Source: Reticulitermes speratus
Taxonomy: Eukaryota; Arthropoda; Insecta; Blattodea; Rhinotermitidae
Direction: 5' to 3'
Assembly: GCA_021186555.1 (NCBI GenBank)
Contig: JAJKFL010000005.1
Location: 26,104,635-26,168,634, forward strand
DNA: 64,000 nt
A program made the translations under genes and the position numbers. This document shows positions 23,901-36,884 of the stretch, in pieces (position 1 is the first letter of the stretch; each line of letters starts with the position of its first letter). The notes under the pieces are model-generated. The model was not told the origin of the DNA and did no database searches. It saw nothing but the letters and a program-made list of their open reading frames with translations.

Positions 23901-24910
23901 ATCAATGTAACAATCTAAACGGCGTCTTAGACCAGGAGACTGAAATCATCATCAGCACTACTATGAGAACCTAAGATTTCACAAGGATTATTTGTGCACA
24001 AAACGCCTAGCTGTGTGTCTATACATGTTAGGTTTTTTCGGTGTGTCACAGAAATGTCGTTACGTGTGACCGTGACTTAACACTGGATGACAACCATTGT
24101 CATAAAAATATTGCTGAGGATCGTGCATCTGCTTGAAGTTCGCTGTTTGAAAATCTACCAGTCTTTTCTCATTGTCACCATCAAAGGCCTAGTACTATTT
24201 TCATAAGTGTGATAATTTTACCATTATATTTTCATAATTATTTATTTAGGTACATTTTCGTAATTATTATCATTTTTATCACAATTGTCACTCGTAATCA
24301 TTACAACTTGTTATCTTATAAATATTAGTTTCAATTTTATTCAAATTTTTTTTTCTTTTAATGTTTTATTATAATTTTCTTCTTCTTGCCCATTACTTTA
24401 ATCATTCCCATATCCATGAAATAATCTGGAAAACTTATATAGTTTCAAAAGTGATAAATCCATCTATTTCTAGGTCGTCCTTTGTCCTTCCTGCTTATTG
24501 ATTTATAAGAATCTACAAGTTTTGAAATTTAGGCTGGGGCGTTTTTGGTAGCGGGCATTCTCATTAATTTCTGTTATGTGCTCATCTCTATGTCTCGCGC
24601 ACTCATTCTTACACACCTACACACTCGAACGTTTTGAACTTTTCTCATGTATCCTGCAACATAAAGGAAAGATGTTATAGATTAATAATAATAACAATAA
24701 TAATAATAATTTCCAATCTAGGTCTATTAAAAATTCTTGCAGATAATACGAGTACAAACCACAACCCTTCAATCGTCCTGAAGTCTTGCAGAACTTTTCT
24801 CACACTTCATTTTAGCTACTTGTATTCCGCTCGCTTCTCTGTTCGTTTTATCCAAGTGTTCTCTGAGTTTGTAGTGGGACCCATTTTACTTACATAATCA
24901 CACAGTGGTT

Positions 24911-25387
24911 TCAGTTTAAAATTAATGTTTCAAACTTAAAACACACCAAATATTTGTGTATGCTGTTTTTGAACTTTAGAAAATGCTTTGGTTCAGCTTT
25001 CAGGGTTGGGCCGCTCATGAGAACTGAACATTTTCCGGCGTTTCGGCAAAATTTGCAATCATAATGTTGTACCTGCAACGTTTGCTGAAACATCGGGAAA
25101 GCATTCCTGTAAGCGCCTCGATCACTAAAGCCTGCCCAACCCACTGAACAACATCGTGACGTCATTATAACCGTTTCTCTTGAATTGCATTCAATAAATT
25201 TAGCTTTACAGTTACGACAGACCGCGACGTCAAATGACGCTTGTTTCTCCTCTGCATTTAATTCACAACGGTGCACAAAATAATTGTATGCGTGACATTG
25301 TGTAACATTTGTAATATTTTGAGGAATTATGAGTTGTATTCCCAAATGTTTCACTTGTTTCAATTTTGTCTTATTTATACGAGCCAA
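24911..25387 (-). CDS. unrecognised 158-codon open frame
   Basis: This is the longest open frame not explained by a tandem repeat or a recognised element. It may use a non-ATG start. It is rich in Cys (for example CRNCKAKF and CKFCRNAGKC) but shows no zinc-finger spacing that I can name. There is no convincing promoter, splice site or poly(A) signal. A degenerate mobile-element fragment or a chance frame is more likely than a gene. Confidence 0.13.
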   Translation of the reverse strand: MARINKTKLKQVKHLGIQLIIPQNITNVTQCHAYNYFVHRCELNAEEKQASFDVAVCRNCKAKFIECNSRETVIMTSRCCSVGWAGFSDRGAYRNAFPMFQQTLQVQHYDCKFCRNAGKCSVLMSGPTLKAEPKHFLKFKNSIHKYLVCFKFETLILN

Positions 25388-25389
25388 TT

Positions 25390-26950
25390 CAAACTATTGA
25401 GTTAATAGTAGAGCGAATATATGTGTGTATATATCCGTAAATTATTATTTAACTTCGATGAAACAGAGAATATTTATAGAACAAAGTGCACTGCAGAGAA
25501 TAGAAGATAAAATGTTGTTGTATGCGGAAATAAAAACTGAATAATATGGTTGACCAAAGTCAGATAAAACCAACTGGCAGACGTAGAAAGTGGAGACCAA
25601 AAATAAAGTATGTATAAGAAAAGTGATGGGTGGAATGAATTTGGAATGATGGACGCTGTTTTATGGAGCACCTACCGTTTGCGATGGGAATGTTCCCTCG
25701 TATAGAAATAAATTCTAGAAGTACAGTGCGATACAAAATTACAGGAACAGAAAATGGACGTTTAAGCGGAATTTTTGCAATAAAGCCTTTATTTTTCTTT
25801 CAATTTTCACGCTAAACGTTTTTTGTTTAATAAGGTTAATTTTCACCTGGGATGCATCTGCTTACAACTTTTCACATAGTTATCAACCATTTAGACAAAC
25901 ATGCTGCCTATCTCTATATAGGATGTTTCTTTTCCTACTCTACCTATAAGCGCCGGTCCGACGCTCTTGTGAGTATTTTTATTGGAATTTATAAAGGTTA
26001 TTATCACTGCCATCGTTTTTCTAGCTCCCGTCATCGACTGTTAAACGTCACAGACACGCTCCATATGACGCAACGCTGGCGGAGCGTCGGGCGGGCGTCG
26101 GGATTGCGCTTATCGGTCAAGTAGGAAAAAAAACCCTATAGAAGACGGGACTTCTCAGTCTAGTACGCTGAATATAAATACAGCAGGTTGCACCGAAACG
26201 TTGATCGGTATCTAAAAAACAAAGTAGTGTAATGTCCCAGAAAGAAATATTTTTACTGATTTTTACAATAACCCAAAATCTCAAGTTTTCTGCTTACATG
26301 TGGACCATCGTACTTACCAGTAAGTATTTCTTCGCCCTTAATTAAAGTTTATTTTTAGACAGGGTTTACTTTATATGTATTTTATAGTGTAGTCTGAGTT
26401 TTAAGAAACAAAATTAGGATTACCGAAGGCCATTTTCTGTGTATCCAGTTTTGGTGCAGCAAGAGGCACGCCCGGCATGTCACGTCTTACTGTAAACGTT
26501 CTAAAACTGATGATAGTCAGTTATCTGGTTTCTTCTATGCGTTGTTTAATGCCAGACAGAAGATTTGCATATTTATCAGATATTTTGCTCCATTTTGTCT
26601 AGGTTTATAAAGTGGAGTGGATGGTTAATTTGCATGTCAGTTTCTTTTGAAATAAACTCGTTGACACAGTACACCCTTCAGTAACAGCCAGATAATTTTA
26701 TACTTGGTTTTGTAACTCTTGATATATGAGTCAGGCTATTCGTAAACGTGACACAAATTGGTAGTGATTTGTGTGTATTAGTAATAAGAAATGCATATTG
26801 AGTTTAGCTTGAGAACTCTATCCGAAGAGAACATTTGTGAAACATTAGTAGATAGGTAGATAATATTATGAACGTACATAAAACGGTTTGTACTAAAATT
26901 AATATGCAGAAGTACGTCATGAAATTATTTTATGGATTGTTCATAACAAT
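25390..26950. other. no gene seen
   Basis: Back-to-back donor-like sites (ACTTACCAGTAAGT at 26312-26325) face opposite strands. No open frame of interest adjoins either. Confidence 0.4.
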
Positions 26951-26954
26951 ATTA

Positions 26955-27116
26955 GTCACCGGCAGCTCGCCGCGCAGGCCCGAGTTATATCCCAGGACAG
27001 TCCATGAGGGAATCGTCGTGGATGAAGTGTTACTGGCGTGTATTGTGCTCTAAGTACTGTGGGTTCCGGCTGTCAATTATCATTCCACCCTTGTTCCATA
27101 TCGATTTATCTCTTAA
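26955..27116 (+). mobile_element. SINE beta, degenerate copy
   Basis: It starts in the family's CCGGC...CGCGCAGGCC region and continues to ATTCCACCCTTGTTCCAT. The front of the tRNA head is missing. It abuts the next copy head-to-tail. Confidence 0.55.
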
Positions 27117-27330
27117 CCGGGGAGTCCGTGCCATGACTCCGACGGTTAGTCGCCGTCCTCTCACCGTGGAGGACACCGGTGTTCGATCTCTGACCATGCT
27201 GTGTGGGATTTATAATGGAAAAAGTGGCACTAGGACAAGTTTCTCTCATACTACGTCGCTTTCTGCTGTCAGTATTATTCCACCAACGCTCTATACTCAT
27301 TCTTTTATCTATGTCCGACTCTGTGTATTC
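27117..27330 (+). mobile_element. SINE beta, tandem second copy
   Basis: It shows CCATGACTCCGACGGTTAG (A-box region), GTTCGATCTCTGACC (B box) and TGTGGGATTTATAATGG in the body. Two family members side by side suggest insertion at or next to an older copy. Confidence 0.7.
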
Positions 27331-28778
27331 TTAGAAACTAAGAGCGTCATAAGACAGCACACTGGAAGGACAATTCAGTGTCATCCGGGAGATGGGCACC
27401 AGGCGCACGAGAATCCGAAGTTCTGAGAGACCTGATCTCGCCTGACCCAAAGAATATAAACCCTTTCCCAGATAAGGATTTAATGGAGGGATTTTGTGAT
27501 CACCATAATGAATAATGGACTCCATTAAAGGGAACGTCTTGAACTGTTCTGCCTAAACTTTTTAAAAATCTGAAAAGTGGCAGCTAGCCTGGCAAATACG
27601 TGACTGTCGAGTAGTTCTTTTCAAGGCAGACATCATTAAGTGCTGATACGATAGATCATAAAAGCAGCAGCACTATAATATTTATTTACTTGTTGTTACT
27701 TTCTTGGTTGCTTAGTATTATGGCAACGTTTCTTCTCAGTTTTGCCATAACTGTTATCTGTATTTGGCGGTAGAAATAATTTTTCACGACTTTAGATTGT
27801 CAGACATGTTAGTGACGACGGAATGAACATGGCGTATACGGTATTGTAAAACCTGAAGGGAAAAATGAGTTGAGAATCACAGATGAGGGTGACAATTTCA
27901 TAGATGGTATTTGTTAAGGAGATAAGCTACTGTCATCTCATCAGACGGACACTACCAAGTGAAGTTAGTATGTTACTTAGTTTAAAACTGTGGTTGTTGA
28001 TACAGACGACAGGAATATTTTATTTTTACAATTTTGTTTCAAGATCCCATTGTCACTTGCGATGAATAACTGTAATGCCGTGCACAATGAGAGCTACTCT
28101 CAGGAAATCTCCACAGAGTGAGAAAGAGAGAGATAGGGCCTGGAGCAGAAGTCTTTTGTATTCACTTCTCTTCGATTATGTTCTATTGAAATCCTTTCTA
28201 AAAGGAAACGCGTCACCTTGCTTTAGTCAAAATTCGCTAAGGCAGATCCTTCTTACGTATAGTGGAAAATGATGCATTTCCCGTCTGGTATAGTTCAAAA
28301 GTCAGGAATAAGACAAGGAGAACACACACAAGAAAAATATTAGAATAAGAACCTTCTCTCATTTTATTTTTATTTTTTTAAAGTGTGTTGGTTGAGAAGG
28401 ATGGTTAGAATGTTACACACGGAGTGTTAACAAAATCTGTTTTGGTTAGAGATAGAGTCGGCCGTCGTTGCCCGAGCTGCCGTATATACGCCACCGGGCT
28501 TTGGAATGCTTAAATATTTGAATGAAATATTTTAATGTAATGAACATGCAATTTGTACGTGCTATTTGTCCTTGGTTTAAATGTATGAACGACGGATATA
28601 ATCATATTCTGCTCAACTTTGCAAGGTAGCGTAATCCTATTACAAGGCATTGCTCTTATACACTTCACATTTTACGCGTTTTCCTTGTACGTGCAATTGT
28701 AAGGACAACAACTACCTATGTTACCTTTCTCTCCATCACACTCACACACGCGACACACAGACATAAAAAAAATTTATG
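27331..28778. other. no gene seen
   Basis: AT-rich DNA between the tandem beta SINEs and the 42-bp array. A GC-rich blip at 28456-28500 may be a SINE remnant. Confidence 0.4.
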
Positions 28779-29927
28779 CTCCTGTGCAAGGAGTAATTCT
28801 ACAACTGCCCTTGTTAGCTCCACCGCACCTGTGTGTAATTCTACAACTGCCTTGTTAGCTCCACCGCAACTGTGTGTAATTCTATAACTGCCCTTGTTAG
28901 CTCCACCGCACCTGTGTGTAATTCTACAAGTGCCCTTGTTAGCTTCACCGCACCTGTGTGTAATTCTACAAATGCCCTTGTTAGCTCCACCGCATCTGTG
29001 TGTAATTCTACAAATGCCCTTGTTAGCTCCACCGCACCTGTGTGTAATTCTACAACTGCCCTTGTTAGCTCCACCGCACCTGTGTGTAATTCTACAACTG
29101 TCCTTGTTAGCTCCACCGCAACTGTGTGTAATTCTACAACTGCCCTTGTTAGCTCCACCGCACCTGTGTGTAATTCTACAAGTGCCCTTGTTAGCTTCAC
29201 CGCACCTGTGTGTAATTCTATAAATGCCCTTGTTAGCTCCACCGCACCTGTGTGTAATTCTACAAATGCCCTTGTTAGCTCCACCGCACCTGTGTGTAAT
29301 TCTACAACTGCCCTTGTTAGCTCCACCGCACCTGTGTGTAATTCTACAACTGCCCTTGTTAGCTCCACCGCAACTGTTTGTAATTCTACAAATGCCCTTG
29401 TTAGCTTCACCGCACCTGTGTGTAATTCTACAACTGCCCTTGTTAGCTCCACCGCACCTGTGTGTAATTCTACAAGTGCCCTTGTTAGCTCCACCGCACC
29501 TGTGTGTAATTCTACAAGTGCCCTTGTTAGCTTCACCGCACCTGTGTGTAATTCTACAAATGCCCTTGTTAGCTCCACCGCACCTGTGTGTAATTCTACA
29601 AATGCCCTTGTTAGCTCCACCGCACCTGTGTGTAATTCTACAACTGCCCTTGTTAGCTCCACCGCAACTGTATGTAATTCTACAACTGCCCTTGTTAGCT
29701 CCACCGCACCTGTGTGTAATTCTACAACTGCCCTTGTTAGCTCCACCGCACCTGTGTGTAATTCTACAATGCCCTTGTTAGCTCCACCGCACTTGTGTGT
29801 AATTCTACAAATGCCCTTGTTAGCTCCACCGCACCTGTGTGTAATTCTACAACTGCCCTTGTTAGCCCCACCGCACCTGTGTGTAATTCTACAACTGCCC
29901 TTGTTAGCTCCACCGCACCTGTGTGTT
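28779..29927. repeat. 42-bp minisatellite, about 27 copies
   Basis: The unit contains CACCTGTGTGTAATTCTACA and CTGCCCTTGTTAGCTCCAC. It is 14 codons long and stop-free in several frames, so it shows open frames of 354 codons (plus) and 301 codons (minus). Point variants (CTTCACC at 28943, 29195, 29405 and 29531; AATG, AGTG and ACTG types) recur in blocks, implying duplication of multi-unit segments. Confidence 0.97.
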
Positions 29928-29929
29928 CG

Positions 29930-32900
29930 CAGTTAACAGCTCCAGAAATGCTTATCCGGTTGTCATTGTGTTTGATACCGAGGTGTTTAACTAAAATTTG
30001 TTGATCAGCAATAACGTCATTTTATATGCAGATCTACATAACTGTCCGAGCATATTTCGATCTAACTCGCTAAATATTTGTCTGAGCGAAAAAAAATTAT
30101 GCCAAAGCTTTAGAAAAACCGAAACAAAACTTTTACGTCCAATGCATTTTCCCGCAAGTATTAGGGTAATCGTGATAATAAAACAGAAGGGAGAGAAAGC
30201 GTAAAAATTTTTACACCATGTGTGTATTTCATAACTTGTTCACATCTGCAAGTTATTACGATAATGTGAAGTGCATCCCCTATTAGCATTATATTCCTTC
30301 CAGGTATGGACGGACCATGTGAATATGTTGAATAAGCATTAGTGGACAGTAGATAAGGGGTGGTCCTTTTAGTTTGAGATAAGGCACACAGCTGACAACA
30401 TGCGTATAATAAATGTTTTGTCATAAAAGTGCTGTAAACCCCCTGTATTTAGCTAAAATGTTTACACTGGTACGGATGCGGTCCCTCGTAGCAATAACAT
30501 TCATAAAACTGTACGGATTTTCTCTGGAGGGGAATTTAAATTTTATTCCAACTGTAGGAAAAGTATAAGTAAATCGGTAAGTCGGAATCATAAACTGAAG
30601 AAGTGAATGGCGTCCTAATCTGGATCTATTATCTATCACTAATAAATCTGAGGGGGTTAAGCTACACATAGCGTTACGGTAGCTATTTTAATTCGCTAAT
30701 GTATTTTTATACTCAGAGAATGGGTTGATTCATACGTAAGTTAAGTAACGATGTTGTCTGTAGTGTAGAAGTTATACAAATATGGTCAAGTGGATGGCAA
30801 GGTGGTCATAAGTGTTGAGTATGTAGAAGACTACACTTTGCCTCCACACAATGAATGTTGTACATGTGTATGAACATAATTTGCTTTTATAGAATATGAT
30901 ATAATTTTTACCAAGCTACATGTTTCGACCATACTAGCTCATAATCAGGTCGTGAAGATACATAACTCATTACATAAACTATCAGTTATATTAAGTTTTA
31001 CACATGTTTGGTACGAAGTATATACGAGTGAACATAAGATATAATTGAATAAAGCTGTTTAATATTGCTAAAATGATGTAATGCTTTATATCGTATCAGT
31101 ACTAATAATATATGTATATATATTAGTATTGTATCTTACATACTTCTTTGTAATTTATTTGTATATGATAATAAATTTTATGATTTTGTTATTGGTATTG
31201 CAAAGGACGCTGTGTATTACATGTTTGTTGTACCTGATATTTAGAGAAAATTATGGTACAGTTTCATAAAGGCCGTACATATATTATAATCTGTTTTTGC
31301 TGTTGTTGTTACTGTCACAGACTTGTGTTATTATAAATAGTATGCTAATTAATTATACTGACTGCGCATCTCAGTACATCTGATTAGGTTTAAACTGCCT
31401 TATTCATTGTGGCATGTCTCTTTCGTAATTTTTTTTTGTTTCTTTATACTAATCGTGTGTGTGCTTTCGCAGTATTATATTTAACCGTTGTTTTGATGTG
31501 TTGTTGGTAAAATGTTACCCATTTATTATGTTGTAATATTCTTCTGTTGTTCCTGTTGTTGTAGAATCTCTGATGCTGGTTTTAACCATTTAATACTGAG
31601 TGGTAAATGTGTATACCACCTGCTGTAACATTAACAGACCCTGCAGTTTCTCCACACAGTGTGTTTATAATTCTTAATGAGTCTTAGAGTAAGGAGCAAC
31701 TGTATCCCTAAATTATGTTAACCAGCTGGTATTTATAATGAAGGCTGAGTGTTCTCTGTGAGATAGCAGCTGAGTAATTTCGCCGAATACCAGTCTTCAA
31801 AGAGTTAATTATGACTACTGCGCCTGTCTGTGAGAGCTCTTGAAGTTGCAGAAAGCCTCAGTTCTGTCCTGTGCCAAATGCCGGCTCCAGAAATTTCCTG
31901 GAGAGAGCGAGAAACGCTAAAATACCACCCACAGTTTTATATGGTAGTTTATCCAAACTTTGAACCTATAACCTGTCGATTGCAAGGCTAGAGACTTAAA
32001 TGTGCTAGGTTTAGCAACATGAATTATAAGTGTGGTCTAGATCAGTGTACAAGTGTGGTCTAGATCAGTGTGTCCCAAACTGCCGCCAAGTGTTGCAATA
32101 AATGGACTGCTATTTTCACAATGTGTTGGACAATAAACGGGCATTTAATTTGTTAAACACACCTTACATATACGTTTTTGTTATTAGGTCTGATGTTTAC
32201 TGTGTTTCGTCATATGATATTTTTGTGCAGTCAAATTAAGTTCTTTAATAAATCGGCCTAAGAGCAGCGATTTGTTAATATATCCTTACCGTTCCGTAGT
32301 GTAACTTAGTTCTCCGTAATACGTTTTAATATCATCAATCTATATTCTTATGACTGTCTAGTAGACTTAACTAAAAAAATGTTTAAGCACGTTCTGTTTC
32401 CCTATGTCCTGCTAAGAGGCAGAAAATAAGTTTGGGAAAGAGACAGAGGAGAGGCAGAAGAAATAAAAACATAAGGAAGAGAGAGTGAAAGGAGAAACCG
32501 CAAGAAGAGTTGAACGCGGATGAGAGAAACGAAGAAGAGATAGGACGAAAGGGATAGTAGAAGAAAATAGAAAGTGATGATGAAGGAAGGAAAAAAGTGG
32601 ATGCAGATGGGGATAAGAAAGAAGCATTTCATAAACAAATTCATTTCATATTATCGATATAGTTCTTTTGTGTGTCTGCCCGCTGCAGCTTTATCTTCTG
32701 TTTTTGTTCCACCCTATTCACCTTTAGTGTCTCTAGCGAACTCAATTTGTTTCAGATATCAACATTCTAGCACGTTTGAGATCTCCATATTAGATTATAA
32801 AGGTTTCACAATATGTTTCTGCGACTTCATTTGCGTTGTGTTACGACATTTGATCAGCAGAATCTTCTGGTCGATATTTATTCCCATTTGTACAACCGTC

Positions 32901-33030
32901 TTCCTCTGTCACTGACGGGCATTCTGCTGCGAGTTAGTAACCCTGACAGACATTATCCTGCCTGTATTCTTTGTAGAAGACAAGCGATTTTTCTGCTCTT
33001 TCAGTTGTAGTGGTTGAATTTACGACTGTG
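29930..33030. other. no gene seen apart from one hammerhead-like relic
   Basis: Apart from 30912-30952 there are only AT-rich stretches, a purine-rich tract (about 32415-32610) that creates false Leu/Ser/Phe frames on the minus strand, and a direct duplication of AAGTGTGGTCTAGATCAGTG at 32029 and 32050. Confidence 0.45.
30912..30952 (-). ncRNA. degenerate hammerhead-like motif
   Basis: The minus strand has ACCTGATTATGAG, a weak stem II ending GGTC, then GAAACATGTAG. The GAAACATGTA ending is the same as at 11537. The core is mutated and no inverted partner is visible nearby. Confidence 0.35.
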
Positions 33031-33034
33031 TCAT

Positions 33035-33215
33035 CGAACGTGACTGTCGAGAAGTTGGCTTTTCGTTTTCATATTTGGGAGATCCCGGCTTCAAATATCA
33101 CTTCGGAGACCGGCTACAATGACTGATATTCGTGGTTCCTTCCACTGTTTCCCGCTTTCCATTAATGTCGGAATATAGCCTTAAGGTAGGTTACGACAGG
33201 CTCCTTTCATGAAAT
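33035..33215 (+). mobile_element. SINE epsilon, degenerate copy
   Basis: GGGAGATCCCGGCTTCAAAT (B-box region), GGCTACAATGACTGATATTC and GTGGTTCCTTCCACTG follow the family order. Confidence 0.5.
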
Positions 33216-33330
33216 ATCTGATTCATTATTCACTATCAGTCTTTCTGTCAAAACTAGCCGCGAATAATATAAACACTGAGCAAATATTTTTAAACGTTAT
33301 ATTACTTTCACCGTGCATCTTTTCACAATC

Positions 33331-33606
33331 CTCATAACAACCAACGAGTGCACTAGATAGAATACATGTAATGCATATTAAAGACCCCTACACATGTTTC
33401 GATAACAAGTTGTCATCCTCAGGGGCTTCATCACAAAGGAATACAAGATCGTCACATTACTTTACACGTGTAAAGTGATGTGATGATCTTGTATTCCTTT
33501 GTGATGAAGCCCCTGGAGATGACAACTTGTTATCGAAACATGTGTAGGGGTCTATAATATACATTATATACGTATTTTATCTAGTGCATTGGTTGGATGT
33601 TATGAG
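33331..33606. repeat. long palindrome with hammerhead-like motif in each arm
   Basis: The segment is a near-perfect palindrome centred near 33468 (TTACACGTGTAA). The outer ends CTCATAACA and TGTTATGAG are complementary, and the arms match over about 130 bp each. Each arm carries a hammerhead-like block: the left on the minus strand (about 33383-33427: GCCC, CTGAGGA, self-pairing stem II, GAAA, CATGTG, TA, GGGG) and the right on the plus strand (33508-33553, core CTGGAGA). CCC/GGG complementarity (stem I) is kept in both. The structure is that of a foldback or MITE-like element. Confidence 0.75.
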
Positions 33607-34322
33607 AACTGAGCACATACTTTAAGGTTAGAAAGTTTAAAATTCTGAGGACTTTTGTGTTCTCGCTCCGTCGAATCTCCTCAGAGCGCACATCCCTTCG
33701 TTTTAACCATATTAAAGTTGATCTGTCCTTCGTTTTATGTATCTGAAAATTAATCTGTCCTTTCCTTTTAAGCACATTAAATTTGGTCTGTCCTTTCGCA
33801 ATACGCGACTTGAGAGCCGTTTAATAAACTTGCACCAAATTTGACATTTGAGAGTACTGTAAATTATGTTAACCTGCTCCAGTTTCCATCAAATTGTACG
33901 TAAGTAAGCGATACAATAAAGGAAGAACTACTTGCATTTCCGCGCCAAGCTCGTAATAAACTCATGCGAAACTCCCGAAGTAGTTATCAGAGCGAAAACT
34001 ATTTTTGATTAACGTTTTAGAGAAAAATCAAGCGCAGGTTTTATGCCCAATACAGCTTTGCCGTAAGCTGTACTGTTTTCGAAACAATTGAACAAGATTT
34101 CGCGAATACGGCAAAATTGTTACACTATGCATGCAAGAAACGTTATGGTACAGAATATGTCCTAACCATTTAATTAGTTACTTAGGTGGTCATGAATTTT
34201 CCCATTTTTCATGTAAATTAAAACCTACATAAAAAATTTAATGTCCAGTATGTTTGTTGTAACCGTCTACAAGGATTCGTAATTGACAGAGTGATATACT
34301 TCCGTTGGTTATTAAATCAATC

Positions 34323-34505
34323 TTACAACGTTTTTTCTGTGGCTTGTGTTATTTTGTATGTAGTCTCGTTGGTGCCGATTGTTCGGTTGTCTCGGATAAG
34401 CTGGTAAATGAACTTTTCAACTAAATGTCGTGTAAAAATCCTTGCTTGCCCTGAATGTGGGTTATCAACAAGAGTAATCCGCTGTCCTCTGAATTTAACT
34501 GCCAA
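34323..34505 (-). pseudogene. mariner/IS630-type transposase fragment (N-terminal HTH region)
   Basis: The minus-strand frame contains a pattern typical of the linker between the two helix-turn-helix units of mariner/IS630-type transposases: GQRITLVDNPHSGQ, then LVEKFIYQLIRDNRTI. This resembles the usual 'G-R-T/S-L-E-D-D-P-R-S-G-R-P ... V-R-x-L-I-x-x-D-R-R-I-T' region. Only about 55 residues are readable, with a stop directly upstream in the same frame and no DDE domain following. It is an old, broken fragment. The assignment rests on pattern memory alone. Confidence 0.42.
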
Positions 34506-35224
34506 TCATAAAGTTTTTCCTCCATACAGAACGCATTTTTCTGTAAACTGTAATGATTTTCATATCCTCTGTTCACACATTCGAGTCACAGGTCGACCTA
34601 GTTCCGCGTTCCACTGTATCAACAGAACACCCATACTAAGTGTATTACAATATTATCACTACTCAGAAGGGCAATGAAAAAATGTAGCTGCAAATGAGGG
34701 AAATTCACATTGTTCTTGTTCGCCATAATTTTCATAAGTGTCAACTTCACTGGAAAATTCTAATTCTAACATGCTATTGTTCTTAAAACGTTTACCATTT
34801 TGTTGTTCCGTCTAAGTCAACTCTTTTTGTTTCGTATAAGTAGGTTATATGTTTCGGCTTACCTGTTGTAATCTACATATAGCATTACATGAAGTGAAAA
34901 TGGAAAATGTGTACGTTGAAGATAGTATTTTAATATTGCTTTGAGAGGTTGAGAATCTCTGAGCGCAAAATACAGCATAAAGTTGGTGTATATTACGTTG
35001 TGTTTAGAATTAAATAACAAGGTTTTAAAAGTTATGTAAATTAAATTTATTCAAATTTGAATCTTTCCTAGAATTTTATGTAAATTGAACAGCATTGAAC
35101 ATGAACGTGAGTTCTTAAATCTTAATTTCAAATAATAGTAACTTAAAATATTATTGTATTTTGATTCTGACATGGGTAATATGATACGGATAGCATAGTT
35201 TGTAGAGTAGCTAAGTGAAGGGCT

Positions 35225-35480
35225 GAAGAACTGAGGGGTCATTCGACACCCGGACGGAGCATGAGATTTTTCTCTACTCCAGCCCGCTTATGGGGACCAT
35301 TTAGCCTTCTATTCAGTGGGATAGGGAGCGTCTGTCTAGTGCTGAGTTTAAGAATGAGAGGAAATATACCTCCACTCCTCCATATGTCTTCGTGGCGTGT
35401 ACTGGGGAAAGTTACCTTAATTTTGTTTCCGTACCAGGACTTGATATTACCCGAATCACAGAACGGGGCCTACTGACACT
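35225..35480 (+). mobile_element. SINE delta, degenerate copy
   Basis: It shows GAGATTTTTCTCTACTCCAG, then ACCTCCACTCCTCCATATGTC and TTCGTGGCG, the delta body and tail. The head is decayed. Confidence 0.5.
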
Positions 35481-36884
35481 GTGCATAAGTAATTTGAATA
35501 TAATGAAATGGCTCACATCATTCACTGTCTTCGCATTTGAGTAGAATCACGCTAAGGGCAATAAGTCACGCCATGACAGCATTGCCTACGCCATCGGCTT
35601 TCGACGAAGTTGGATTAATTCTTTCTGTGAATTGAGACTTGAGGTTTTCACAACGGTGAAGCTTTGCAACGCGATATTTTGGGTTTTATATTTGAAAGTT
35701 ATGGAGGCAGCAATTTCTGTAAAATAATTCATTTACTATGTAAGGTAAGGTAAATAAATAATTAAATAAATAAATACCACTCATACGTCAGCGAATCCTA
35801 TTGACATAGACACAGAAGAAGCCCCTATTGTCCATTATATACTTTTCGTCTTGCTTAATTAGGAGTGCCAAACTTGGTTTGACACGCTTTGAAAGAGCTT
35901 AGATTGATTGTGCTGGAAAATAGAGTGCTCAGGGCATATTTGGACACAAAAGAGTAAGTAATAGAAGGCCGAAGAAAATTGCGTTGTATGAAGCTTCGTA
36001 ATTTATATCTGTAACCTAACACTTTTAGAATTATTACTTGAGTTATGATGGCGTGGATTGGAGGATAACAGTAGAATCGATCTTACAGAAATAGTGTGTG
36101 ATGATGTAATTGCAAGGACTGCATTGCATTTACTCAGAATATATACCACTGTTAGGCTTTTGTAAACACGATAACGAACATCCGGGTTCGATATACGCAA
36201 GGAAATGTTGAACTCGCTGTGTAATTTGTAGCAGTAACGTTTTGAGAAAGTCCTGCACCATTAGATTAGTTGTTGTTACTTGGCGTGCTGCTTGTGAACA
36301 ACGTAGAAAGCGTTAAGGTACACGTGAATTGTTGAGAGAACATGGCCAAAATGCGAACTTTTTGAACTCCATGATATATGGAATGATCCAACATTCAACA
36401 TCCAACAAGGAAATGTAAACTTACAGGACCCAACTGTTTCTCTCTTACGGTCTCCATTTCTCGGGTCACCATGTTGTAGAACAAGCAGTTCCTCTTAACC
36501 GCCTAAATAGTTTGGCCTCAACACCATTTTATTTTCTAACCCCTTCACTTCTCACCCTTCTAGCGCAGGACTCTTACCTCATTTCCCGTAGGAGGGAAGT
36601 ATAAAACCTTAGTGTATTAGGGGTGGCTTAGGAACGTGTGGTGCGGAAGTACAGAAGGAGTTGTGAAGAGCATCTTGAGTGCGTAGAAGTATAGGCAGCT
36701 CAAAAATCTTCAATTGATGAAGAATATTGATTTCATCTCGTAAGAGGTCATTCAAGTTAGGAAAAATGTAGCCGTCTGATACTTCCAAGAATTTAAATTA
36801 TGCTTAATATATTAACAGGAATATGTAATTACATGTTTTAGTACCGAACAGCGTAGCTGCAGGGTAACGTTTGTTATTTGTGTT

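Noticed and set aside
25028..25060. GGCGTTTCGGC as a minus-strand hammerhead-like ending
   Set aside because: No core motif or complementary stem II follows on the minus strand.
26200..26225. CACCGAAACGTTGATCGG as another hammerhead-like ending
   Set aside because: No CTGANGA core or stem II was found at the right distance upstream.
27004..27426. 140-codon open frame on the plus strand
   Set aside because: It runs through two beta SINE copies; no independent coding evidence.
28872..29936. 354-codon open frame on the plus strand, with a 301-codon frame on the minus strand
   Set aside because: Both are by-products of a 42-bp minisatellite whose length is a multiple of 3. There is no splice, start or poly(A) context.
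32402..32644. Leu/Ser/Phe-rich minus-strand frames resembling membrane proteins
   Set aside because: They are the complement of a purine-rich tract, so the hydrophobicity is a composition effect.
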